From Thermopolyspora sp044507605 (GTDB lineage Bacteria; Actinomycetota; Actinomycetes; Streptosporangiales; Streptosporangiaceae): 64,000 bases of DNA. Shown here piece by piece: positions 52,174 to 59,912 of the stretch. Position 1 is the first letter of the stretch; every line of letters begins with the position of its first letter. Position numbers and translations under genes: made by a program. Where the stretch lies: the NCBI GenBank assembly GCA_044507605.1, contig JBIQJI010000005.1, positions 95,572-159,571 on the forward strand, read 5' to 3'. Below the pieces are notes generated by a model, which saw only the letters and a program-made list of their open reading frames with translations, ran no database searches and was not told the origin of the DNA.

Positions 52174-53700
52174 TCAGCGCTGGGCGCCCTGAGGCACCGC
52201 CGAAGGCTGCTGGGGGACGACGGGCAGCGGGATGAAGTCACGGGCGCGGATGAGCACGACCGTGAGGACGCTCGCCACCAGGGCGATGATCGCGGCGACG
52301 AGCAGAATGTGGTTCAGGGCGCCGGTGAAGGCGGCCCGCACGGCGGTCTCGACCGGGCCCGGCAGCGTGGTGCCGTTGCCGGCCCCCTGCGCGCGGGCGG
52401 CCAGGCCGGCGGCCTGCGCGGCGTACGGGGTGCCCGTCAGCGCCGAGGTGATGCCGTCGCGCAGCTGGGCGGCGAACAGCGTGCCGTACAGGGCGATGCC
52501 GGTGGCCAGGCCGATCTGCCGGAACGTCGAGTTGATGCCGGACGCCATGCCGCCCCGGGCCGGCTCGACCACCCCGACCGCGGTGGACGCCAGCGGCACC
52601 GTCACCAGGCCGGCGCCGATGCCGATGGCGATCATGCCGGGGATCAGGTGCGTCCACTCCGACGTCGCCGTGAGCCCCCGCATGAGCAGGAACCCGACGC
52701 CGATGAACAGGAAGCCGGTGGGGATCATGGCGCGGGCCGGGACCCGCGTGGTGAGCCGCCCGGCGACCGTCGCCGTGACGAAGACGGCCATCGTGATCGA
52801 CAGGGTGCGCAGCCCCGAGCCGAGGGCGTCGTAGCCGAGCAGGTTCTGCAGATACAGGACCAGGTAGGTGATCATCGAGAACATCGCGGCCGAGATGCCG
52901 AACGCCGCGATGAGCCCGGCCGTGAACGTCGGCTTGCGGAACAACGTCAGATCGAGCATCGGGCGGCGCTGCACGAACTCGCCGACGACGAACGCGACGA
53001 GCAGCACGGCCGCGGCCGCCAGCGTCACCACGACGCCCGTCCGGTCCCAGCCCGAGGCGCTGTTGATCAGCCCGTAGACGAGGCACGCCAGCCCGGCGCC
53101 GAACGTGACGAACCCGAAGAAGTCCAGCCGCGCGGCGTTGGGGTCGCGGGTCTCGGCCACCTTGGTCGCCGTGATGACGGCGGTGATGATGCCGATCGGC
53201 ACGTTGATGAGGAACACCCAGCGCCAGGACAGGCCGGTCGTGATGATGCCGCCCGTGAGCGGCCCGACCGCGACACCGAGGCCGGTGACCGCGCCGTAGA
53301 CGCCGAACGCGGTGCCCCGGTCCTTGCCCCGGTACGCCGCGCCCAGCAGGGCCAGCGACGTGGCGAACATGACCGCCCCGCCGACACCCTGCAGGGCGCG
53401 GGCCAGATTGAGGAACAGCGACGTGGTGGCCAGGCCGCACAGCAGCGAGCCCACCGTGAAGATCGCGATTCCGATGGTGAACAGGAGACGGCGGCCGTAG
53501 CGGTCGGCGAGAGACCCGCCGATCAGCAACGCGGCGGCCAGGGTGAGGGCGTACGCGTCGATGACCCATTGCAGGTCGGTCAGGGACGAGTGCAGCGCTC
53601 TTTGGATGCTGGGCAGGGCGGTGTTCACCACTGTCGTGTCCAGCAGCAGCATGAAGACGCCGGCGACGACGGCGACCAGCGTCCACCATTTGGAAGCCAT
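52174..53700 (-). CDS. MFS drug/metabolite exporter (EmrB/QacA, DHA2 family)
   Basis: A 508-residue transporter with about 14 transmembrane segments. Motifs are LLLDTTVVNTALPSIQRAL near the N terminus, SLADRYGRRLLFTIGIA (motif A), and the loop GVYGAVTGLGVAVGPLTGGI (motif C of antiporters). ATG 53700 was chosen because the longer frame adds residues of no MFS character. No clear ribosome site is visible. A regulator-type inverted repeat lies upstream at 53771-53791. It may export the product of the cluster or give self-protection. Confidence 0.92.
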   Translation of the reverse strand: MASKWWTLVAVVAGVFMLLLDTTVVNTALPSIQRALHSSLTDLQWVIDAYALTLAAALLIGGSLADRYGRRLLFTIGIAIFTVGSLLCGLATTSLFLNLARALQGVGGAVMFATSLALLGAAYRGKDRGTAFGVYGAVTGLGVAVGPLTGGIITTGLSWRWVFLINVPIGIITAVITATKVAETRDPNAARLDFFGFVTFGAGLACLVYGLINSASGWDRTGVVVTLAAAAVLLVAFVVGEFVQRRPMLDLTLFRKPTFTAGLIAAFGISAAMFSMITYLVLYLQNLLGYDALGSGLRTLSITMAVFVTATVAGRLTTRVPARAMIPTGFLFIGVGFLLMRGLTATSEWTHLIPGMIAIGIGAGLVTVPLASTAVGVVEPARGGMASGINSTFRQIGLATGIALYGTLFAAQLRDGITSALTGTPYAAQAAGLAARAQGAGNGTTLPGPVETAVRAAFTGALNHILLVAAIIALVASVLTVVLIRARDFIPLPVVPQQPSAVPQGAQR

Positions 53701-53770
53701 GGCATCGACGGTAACGAGAATTCTAATGACCTGCCATTTGTGTACCATTCACGGGTATTGTTCATTCCGC

Positions 53771-53791
53771 ACACGTGAGAAATTCATGTGT
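53771..53791. promoter_or_regulatory. Inverted repeat upstream of the MFS exporter
   Basis: ACACGTGA (53771-53778) and TCATGTGT (53784-53791) match in seven of eight positions around a 5-bp spacer, 71 bp before the MFS start. A TetR- or MarR-type operator is the likely reading; no such regulator is in the window. Confidence 0.35.
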
Positions 53792-53853
53792 GGCTCGAAT
53801 GCGGCATCGGCACGGCGTTATTCACGCACCGCCGAAATCGCTCCGGCGGCGGT

Positions 53854-55728
53854 TCAGCCGAGCTGCCGATCCAGGAAGTAGGCGGCGCTGATCAGCGCCA
53901 GATGGGTGAACGCCTGCGGGAAGTTGCCGAGCGCCTCTCCCGTGGGGCCGATCTCCTCGGAGTACAGGCCGAGATGGTTGGCGTACGTCAGCATCTTCTC
54001 GAACACCAGGCGCGCCTCGTCCAGCCGGCCCGCCCTGGCCAGGGCCTCGACGTACCAGAACGTGCAGATGGAGAACGTGCCCTCGTCGCCGTCGAGACCG
54101 TCGGGCGACGCCTTGATGTTGTAGCGGTAGACCAGCGAGTCGGAGACCAGCTCGCTGCCGATCGCGTCCAGCGTCGACAGCCAGCGCCGGTCGGTGGGCG
54201 CCACGTACCTCACCAGCGGCATGATCAGGATGCTCGCGTCCAGCACGTCGGTGTCGTAATGCTGCACGAACGCCTCGCGGCCCGCGTGCCACCCCCGGTC
54301 CATGACCTGGTGGTAGATCGTGTCGCGCACCGACTGCCAGCGCACCACGTCCGCCGGCAGGCCCCGCCGCGTGGCGATCCGGATCGCCCGCTCCAGCGCC
54401 ACCCACGACATCACCCGCGAATACGTGAAGTCGTGGCTGCCGCCCCGCACCTCCCAGATGCCCTCGTCGGCCTGGTCCCAGTTACGCGCGACCCACTCCA
54501 CCGTGCGGCACAGGTCCGACCAGGTGTCGTGGTCGATCGGCGAGCCGTGCTTGTCGTACAGGTAGACCGAATCGATCAGCTCGCCGTAGATGTCGAGCTG
54601 CAGCTGATCGGCCGCGCCGTTGCCGATGCGCACCGGCGCCGACCCCCGGTAGCCCGACAGGTGCGGCAGCAGCTGCTCCTTGAGCTGGGAGCCGCCATGG
54701 ATGTCATAGACCACCTGCAACGGCCGGTCGGTGAGGCTCCGCGACTCCTCGAACCGGCCCGTCAGCCAGCCCATGAACGCGGCCGCCTCCTCGGTGAACC
54801 CCAGCCGCAGCAGCGCGTACAGGGAGAACGCGGCATCGCGGATCCAGGTGTAGCGATAGTCCCAGTTGCGCGCGCCGCCCATCATCTCCGGCAGGCTCGT
54901 CGTCGCGGCCGCCACGATCGCGCCCGTCGGGGCGTACGTCAGCAGCTTGAGGGTCAGCGCCGAACGGTGCACCATCTCCCGCCACCGCCCCTGATAACGC
55001 GACCGCGCCAGCCAGCCGCGCCAGTACGCGATGGTGTTCTCGGACGCGCGCCCCGTCTCCTCCTCCGAGTAGGCGCGGGGAATATAGCTCGCCGGCACCT
55101 GCTCCAGCACGAAGGTCGCGCTCTGCCCCGGAGCCAGCGTGAACTCGCACGTCACGCCGCGCCCGTCCGGCCGCAGCGGCAGCCGGCTCTGCAACGCCAG
55201 CGAAATGTCCGGGGCCTGGAACAGCACGCCGTTCTCGTGAAAGAACATCTCGTGCTCGGCCCGTGCGTAGTCGAACCGCGGCTGCGCGTCGAGGCGGAAC
55301 CGCATCTGGCCGCGCACACCGAGCACCCGCCGGATCAGCCGATGCCGATGCACCCCGCCCGGAGTCGGCTCGATCGGCATGAAATCCTGCACCTCGCCGA
55401 CCCCGTCGGGCGTCAGGAACCGGGTGATCAGGACGTTGGTGTCGGGCAGGTAGAGCTGCTTCGGCGTCCAGTCGCCGCCCGCCGGGGCGATGCGGTAGTG
55501 GCCGCCCCGCTCCCGGTCCAGGATCGCCCCGAACACGCTGGGAGAATCGAACGCCGGGCAGCAGTACCAGTCGATCGTGCCGTCGGTGCCGACCAGCGCC
55601 ACCGTGTGCAGATCACCGATGACGCCGTGCTCGGCGATGGGCAGATAACCGGGCAGGCCCGCGCCGCCGGCAGGGCCGCGGCCGGTTCCCGGACGGTCGT
55701 GCCGACCGCCGCTCGCATCGTCGCTCAA
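53854..55728 (-). CDS. Glycoside hydrolase family 15 (trehalase/glucoamylase-like)
   Basis: A 624-residue GH15 enzyme. It begins GYLPIAEHGVIGDLHTVALV and TIDWYCCPAFDSPSVFGAIL, typical of actinobacterial GH15 trehalases. Catalytic acid regions are QADEGIWEVRGGSHDFTYSR and YSEEIGPTGEALGNFPQAF. The (alpha/alpha)6 core carries MMGGARNWDYRYTWIRDAAF. The TTG start at 55728 is preceded by GGAGCGGGGA; a longer open frame upstream covers another gene. It follows the cNMP-binding gene by 17 bp. It probably hydrolyses trehalose or an alpha-glucan in the cytoplasm (no signal peptide). Confidence 0.9.
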   Translation of the reverse strand: MSDDASGGRHDRPGTGRGPAGGAGLPGYLPIAEHGVIGDLHTVALVGTDGTIDWYCCPAFDSPSVFGAILDRERGGHYRIAPAGGDWTPKQLYLPDTNVLITRFLTPDGVGEVQDFMPIEPTPGGVHRHRLIRRVLGVRGQMRFRLDAQPRFDYARAEHEMFFHENGVLFQAPDISLALQSRLPLRPDGRGVTCEFTLAPGQSATFVLEQVPASYIPRAYSEEETGRASENTIAYWRGWLARSRYQGRWREMVHRSALTLKLLTYAPTGAIVAAATTSLPEMMGGARNWDYRYTWIRDAAFSLYALLRLGFTEEAAAFMGWLTGRFEESRSLTDRPLQVVYDIHGGSQLKEQLLPHLSGYRGSAPVRIGNGAADQLQLDIYGELIDSVYLYDKHGSPIDHDTWSDLCRTVEWVARNWDQADEGIWEVRGGSHDFTYSRVMSWVALERAIRIATRRGLPADVVRWQSVRDTIYHQVMDRGWHAGREAFVQHYDTDVLDASILIMPLVRYVAPTDRRWLSTLDAIGSELVSDSLVYRYNIKASPDGLDGDEGTFSICTFWYVEALARAGRLDEARLVFEKMLTYANHLGLYSEEIGPTGEALGNFPQAFTHLALISAAYFLDRQLG

Positions 55729-55745
55729 CGTGGGCTCCCCGCTCC

Positions 55746-56168
55746 TCAGCCACGCCGGGGGTCGGCGGTGCGCAGACGCCTCGCCTCGGTCTGGAACATG
55801 CGGAACATGATCCGCGGATGCGCCACGAGAAAGTCCTCGACCCGCTCCGGCGCGATGACCAGGCAGCGCAGCGGCGTCCTGGTGAACACGTCCGCCGTCG
55901 GCGGCTCGCCGAGCAGCACCGAGACCTCGCCGAAGAAGCCACCGGTGGTCAACGTCGCGAGCTCCTCGTCGTCGATGAACACACCGACCTCGCCCTCGAC
56001 GATGACGTAAAGGCCCGTCCCCGGCTCGCCCCGGCGCAAAATCCAGTGCCCCCCGGGAAAAGGCCGCTCGGCGAGCTCGCCCGCCAGCTTCTGTAACTCG
56101 GGCTCGGTGAGGTCGGAAAAAATGCCGAGCCGCCCGAGCCGCCCCGCAAAATCGTCGTTCGCGGCCAT
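55746..56168 (-). CDS. Cyclic-nucleotide-binding-domain protein
   Basis: A 140-residue stand-alone cNMP-binding domain: GHWILRRGEPGTGLYVIVEG, then GGFFGEVSVLLGEPPTADVF, which resembles the phosphate-binding cassette (GEVSVLLGE-x-x-TA). There is no helix-turn-helix, so it is not a CRP-type regulator. ATG 56168 is preferred. It is cotranscribed with the GH15 gene and could regulate that enzyme directly. Confidence 0.88.
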   Translation of the reverse strand: MAANDDFAGRLGRLGIFSDLTEPELQKLAGELAERPFPGGHWILRRGEPGTGLYVIVEGEVGVFIDDEELATLTTGGFFGEVSVLLGEPPTADVFTRTPLRCLVIAPERVEDFLVAHPRIMFRMFQTEARRLRTADPRRG

Positions 56169-56205
56169 GCAAAAGAACGTAACCGCCACCCGACCCAACG
56201 GCTAG

Positions 56206-56223
56206 TTCCGTACATATGCGGAA
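56206..56223. promoter_or_regulatory. Imperfect inverted repeat before the cNMP-binding gene
   Basis: TTCCG and CGGAA arms (56206-56210 and 56219-56223) surround a CATATG-containing core 38 bp upstream of the gene start. It may be an operator or part of the promoter. Confidence 0.25.
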
Positions 56224-56422
56224 ATGAACCGACCCGCCCCGAATGGAACCCGCTTCCAGCCCCGGCAAACCACCCAGGCACCCCGCCAGCCCCGGCGAAC
56301 CCCGCCACCCGAGGTCCCTCCGGAGCCGACGAACCCCGGCACCCGGGGTCTCCTCCGGACCCGGCGAACCCGGGAATCCGCAGGCCCCTTTGCAGTCGGC
56401 GAACCCGCGACCCCGGGGGGCC
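56224..56422. repeat. Degenerate GC-rich repeats (GGCGAACCC-type)
   Basis: Irregular copies of CCCGGCGAACCC-like units fill the spacer downstream of the acetate kinase stop. Long open frames across it on both strands look like composition artefacts. Confidence 0.5.
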
Positions 56423-57664
56423 TCAGCGGTCGGCGGACCGCCCCGGCCGCCCCGGCCGCCCCGGGCGCCCTGCCCGCACCAGGGCGAGCGCCTGGGTCCC
56501 GATCTCCAGCTCCTCATCGGTCGGGACGACCAGCACCGGCACCTCGGCACCCGGCGGCGAGATCTCCCGTTCCGAGCCGGAGGCGGCGGCGTTGCGACCC
56601 GGATCCACCCGGACGCCCAGCCGGTCCAGCCCGACCAGGCTCGCGGCCCGCGTCCGCGCATCGTGCTCGCCCACCCCGCCGGTGAACACGATCGCGTCCA
56701 CCCGGCCGAGCAGCGCGTAGTAGGCGCCGACGTACTTGCGGATGCGGCGGGCGTACACCGCCAGCGCGAGCAGCGCCGCCTCATCGCCCGAATCGGCCAT
56801 CGCCCACACCTCGCGCAGATCGCTCGCCCCGGCCAGCGCCAGCATGCCGCCGCGCCGGGTCAGCGCGTCGTCCACCTCGTCCGCGCCGAGCCCCGCCCGC
56901 CGGCACATGATGGCGGTCAAGGCGGGCTCCACGTCACCCGAGCGGGTGCCCATGACCAGCCCCTCCAGCGGAGTCATCCCCATCGACGTGTCCACGCTGC
57001 GCCCGCCCGCGATCGCCGCGGCGCTGGCCCCATTGCCCAGATGCAGCGCGATCAGGTTCACCTCGGCCGGGGCACGGCCCAGCAGCTCCGCCGCGCGACG
57101 CGACACGTAGGCGTAGGACGTGCCGTGAAACCCGTAGCGCCGGACGCCGTACCGGTCCGCCCAGGCACGAGGCACGGCATACGTGTACGCCTCGGGCGGC
57201 AGGCTCTGATGAAACGCGGTGTCGAACACCGCCACCTGCGGCACGTCCGGAAACAGCTCCAGGGCCACCCGGATACCGGCGACCGCCGGCGGATTGTGCA
57301 GCGGCGCCAGCGGCGCGAGCTCCTCGATCGCCTTGATCACGTCATCGTCGACGCGCACCGGCTCGGTGAAACGGGCACCACCGTGCACCACCCGATGCCC
57401 CACCGCGTCGAGCCGCACCTCGCCCAGGTCGGGACCGGCCGCGGCGAACGCCGCCACGACGGCGCTCATCGCCGCCCCATGATCACGGTACGGCGCCCGC
57501 CACCGCAGCGGCGGCCCGCCGGCCGGCCGATGCGTCAGCGCACCGACCCCCTCGCCGATCCGCTCCACCGCCCCGGCGGCCCGCCTCCGCGACCCCGCCA
57601 GGTCCAGCAACACATACTTGATCGACGACGAGCCGACGTTCAGCACCAGGACGTGTCCGCTCAT
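56423..57664 (-). CDS. ackA: Acetate kinase
   Basis: A 413-residue ASKHA-fold kinase interconverting acetyl phosphate + ADP and acetate + ATP. Motifs are VLVLNVGSSSIKYVLLDL, HRVVHGGARFTEPV, FDTAFHQSLPPEAYTYAVP, the signature RRYGFHGTSYAYVSRRA, and MGTRSGDVEPALTAIMC. ATG 57664 starts the conserved N terminus. It would use the acetyl phosphate made by the phosphoketolase at 49740-52115. No phosphotransacetylase is in the window. Confidence 0.96.
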   Translation of the reverse strand: MSGHVLVLNVGSSSIKYVLLDLAGSRRRAAGAVERIGEGVGALTHRPAGGPPLRWRAPYRDHGAAMSAVVAAFAAAGPDLGEVRLDAVGHRVVHGGARFTEPVRVDDDVIKAIEELAPLAPLHNPPAVAGIRVALELFPDVPQVAVFDTAFHQSLPPEAYTYAVPRAWADRYGVRRYGFHGTSYAYVSRRAAELLGRAPAEVNLIALHLGNGASAAAIAGGRSVDTSMGMTPLEGLVMGTRSGDVEPALTAIMCRRAGLGADEVDDALTRRGGMLALAGASDLREVWAMADSGDEAALLALAVYARRIRKYVGAYYALLGRVDAIVFTGGVGEHDARTRAASLVGLDRLGVRVDPGRNAAASGSEREISPPGAEVPVLVVPTDEELEIGTQALALVRAGRPGRPGRPGRSADR

Positions 57665-58154
57665 CTCGGCCGCTTCAGGCACGAACGCACTATGACCCGC
57701 CAGGCCGATCCACTGTCAACGGTGGGCCGCGTCGCACGCCGTGATTCCCCGGTGCCGAAACCCCGCCACACCGACGTCCCGCCGTATCGGCACCCAAGCC
57801 GGCCATCGAGAGCCAGGTGAGCCGGCCGGCAGGCCGGCCGGGCAATGGGATCCGGTCGGAGAGCCGCGGCGGGGACGGGGTGCGGGCCGACCGTGGGCGG
57901 CGGTGGGGGAGGCGGTCGAGCGGTGGTGAGGAGGGCTTTCGAGGGCGGGCGGCGAAGGGCGGGTGTGGAGGGCGGGCGTAGAGGGCGCCGGGGCTGTGGG
58001 GGTTCAAAGTCGGGAGCGTTGACGGTGGTCGGGTGGGCGGGGGAGGCTCTGTGGCGGCTCCAGGTGGGGCGGCCGGGCGGCCGGGTCGGTTGCCTTGTGT
58101 CGCGGTGGCCGGACCCGGATGCCGATGAGGATTCACATGCGTTAGGACGCGGTC
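57665..58154. other. 490-bp intergenic region with G-rich tracts, no gene
   Basis: No supported gene. It holds the divergent promoters of ackA and the hydroxylase operon. GAGGGCGGGCGG-like G runs at about 57947-57995 could form G-quadruplexes on the plus strand. No clear -35/-10 pair could be chosen. Confidence 0.5.
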
Positions 58155-58937
58155 ATGGATCATCCGCTCGAACCGGATTCGCGTGGGTCCGGGCAGGAAA
58201 CGGACGGTCGGGGGGAGGCTCCCGGTGGCGTGCGGCGCGAGGTGTCCGGCGAGGGCGCGTCGCCGCGGGCCGGGGCGGGCTCGCGGGTGCTGGCCGCAGG
58301 GGGACGGGCGGCGTACCCCGCGGCGACCGTCGCGGTGTGGCCCGGCGGTCAGGTCGGCACGGCCGGCTCGAACGGCGCGGCTCCGAACGGCGCGGCTCCG
58401 GACGGGGTCGGTTCGGACGGCGCGGGGCAGGATGCGGGCGCCGGTGTCGGCTCGGATGTCGTCGAGGTGGTGCTCAGGGTCAATGGCGGGGCGGCGCGGC
58501 TTGTGCTGGATCCCCGGGTGACCCTGCTGGACGCACTGCGCGAGCGGCTCGGCCTCACCGGCACCAAGAAGGGCTGCGATCACGGCCAGTGTGGTGCCTG
58601 CACCGTGCACGTCGATGGGCGCCGGGTGCTGGCCTGCCTCACCCTCGCCGCCCAGGCGTCCGGTAAGGCGGTGACGACGATCGAAGGGCTGGCGGACGGC
58701 GACCGGCTGCATCCGGTGCAGCGGGCGTTCCTCGACCATGACGGCCTGCAGTGCGGCTACTGCACGCCCGGCCAGGTCATGTCGGCCGTGGCGCTCATCG
58801 CCGAGGGGCACGCCGGTTCGGACGACGAGATCCGCGAGTTCATGTCCGGCAATCTGTGCCGATGCGGGGCGTACCCGCACATCACGCAAGCCGTGCGGGC
58901 GGCCGCCGCCGCGGAGCAGGGTGAGGAGGCCCCCTGA
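58155..58937 (+). CDS. [2Fe-2S] subunit of a xanthine-oxidase-family hydroxylase (PaoA-like)
   Basis: A 260-residue iron-sulfur subunit. The ferredoxin-type cluster is KKGCDHGQCGACTVHVDG with a further Cys in VLACLT. The second cluster uses LQCGYCTPGQVMSA and GNLCRCGAYPHI. The first 95 residues are a Gly/Ala-rich, repetitive extension (NGAAPNGAAPDGVGSDG) with no twin-arginine signal; family members average about 160-210 residues. GTG 58230, with GGGGAGG upstream, is a good alternative start. It passes electrons from the molybdenum subunit to FAD. The stop overlaps the next start (TGATG). Confidence 0.93.
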   Translation: MDHPLEPDSRGSGQETDGRGEAPGGVRREVSGEGASPRAGAGSRVLAAGGRAAYPAATVAVWPGGQVGTAGSNGAAPNGAAPDGVGSDGAGQDAGAGVGSDVVEVVLRVNGGAARLVLDPRVTLLDALRERLGLTGTKKGCDHGQCGACTVHVDGRRVLACLTLAAQASGKAVTTIEGLADGDRLHPVQRAFLDHDGLQCGYCTPGQVMSAVALIAEGHAGSDDEIREFMSGNLCRCGAYPHITQAVRAAAAAEQGEEAP

Positions 58938-59911
58938 TGCGCGCCTTCACCTTCGCCGCGCCGGGCAACGTGCGCGAGGCGCTGGAGCGGTACGGCGACG
59001 GGGCGGCGTACCTGGCCGGGGGGACCACGCTCGTCGACCTGATGAAGCTGGAGGTCGTGACCCCTCAGCAGGTGCTGGACATCGCCGGGCTGCCGCTGCG
59101 CGGCATCCGCGCCGGCGACGACGGCGGCCTGTACGTGGGCGCGCTGGAGCGGATGAGCGACGTAGCCGCGCACGAGCTCGTTTCCGGGCCGTACCCGGTG
59201 CTGGCGCAGGCGTTGACGCAGAGCGCCTCCCCGCAGATCCGGCACATGGCGACGATCGGCGGCAATCTGCTGCAGCGCACCCGGTGCGGCTACTTCCGCG
59301 ACACCGCCACCCCGTGCAACAAACGGCTGCCGGGCTCGGGCTGCCCGGCGATCGAGGGCGCCAACCGGGGGCACGCCATCTTGGGCACGAGCGACGCCTG
59401 CGTGGCCGCGCACCCGAGCGATCTGGCGGTGGCCCTGGTCGCGCTGGACGCCTCGGTGCACCTGATCGGCCGCGAGGGGGAGCGGCAGGTGCCGCTGACC
59501 GGCTTCTACCGGCTGCCCGGCACCACCCCCCACGTGGAGAACGAGCTGCGGCCCGGAGAGCTGATCGCCGGGGTGTCGGTGCCGGCGCTGGAGTGGGCCC
59601 GCCGCTCGGCGTACGTGAAGGTGCGCGACCGGCAGTCCTACGAGTTCGCGCTGACCTCGGCCGCCGTGGCCCTGGACGTCGCCGGCGACGTGATCCGGGC
59701 GGCGCGGGTCGCCGTCGGCGGGGTGGGCACCCGGCCGTGGCGGCTGCCCGCGGTGGAGGAGGCCCTGGCGGGCCGGCGGCCGGCCGTGGAGACGTTCGAG
59801 TCGGCGGCGGCCCTCGCCGCCGAGGGGGCGCGGCCGCTGTCGCACAACGGGTTCAAGACGGCCCTGCTCCCACGCACCATCGTCCGTGCCCTGATGACTT
59901 TGGCAGGCTGA
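58937..59911 (+). CDS. FAD-binding subunit with extra [4Fe-4S] loop (PaoB-like)
   Basis: A 324-residue flavin subunit. The FAD loop is AAYLAGGTTLVDLMKLE, then ASPQIRHMATIGGNLLQR. An inserted cysteine-rich segment (RTRCGYFRDTATPCNKRLPG followed by SGCPAI) matches the [4Fe-4S]-carrying loop of PaoB and 4-hydroxybenzoyl-CoA reductase. The middle of the operon position and one-base overlap with the upstream gene support a heterotrimer. Confidence 0.93.
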   Translation: MRAFTFAAPGNVREALERYGDGAAYLAGGTTLVDLMKLEVVTPQQVLDIAGLPLRGIRAGDDGGLYVGALERMSDVAAHELVSGPYPVLAQALTQSASPQIRHMATIGGNLLQRTRCGYFRDTATPCNKRLPGSGCPAIEGANRGHAILGTSDACVAAHPSDLAVALVALDASVHLIGREGERQVPLTGFYRLPGTTPHVENELRPGELIAGVSVPALEWARRSAYVKVRDRQSYEFALTSAAVALDVAGDVIRAARVAVGGVGTRPWRLPAVEEALAGRRPAVETFESAAALAAEGARPLSHNGFKTALLPRTIVRALMTLAG

Positions 59912-59912
59912 C

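Noticed and set aside
56224..56685. Plus-strand ORF opposite the acetate kinase 3' end
   Set aside because: Proline/arginine-rich text from repeat DNA that continues antisense into ackA.
57690..58889. 399-codon minus-strand frame before the hydroxylase operon
   Set aside because: It overlaps the real [2Fe-2S] subunit gene and has no recognisable domain.
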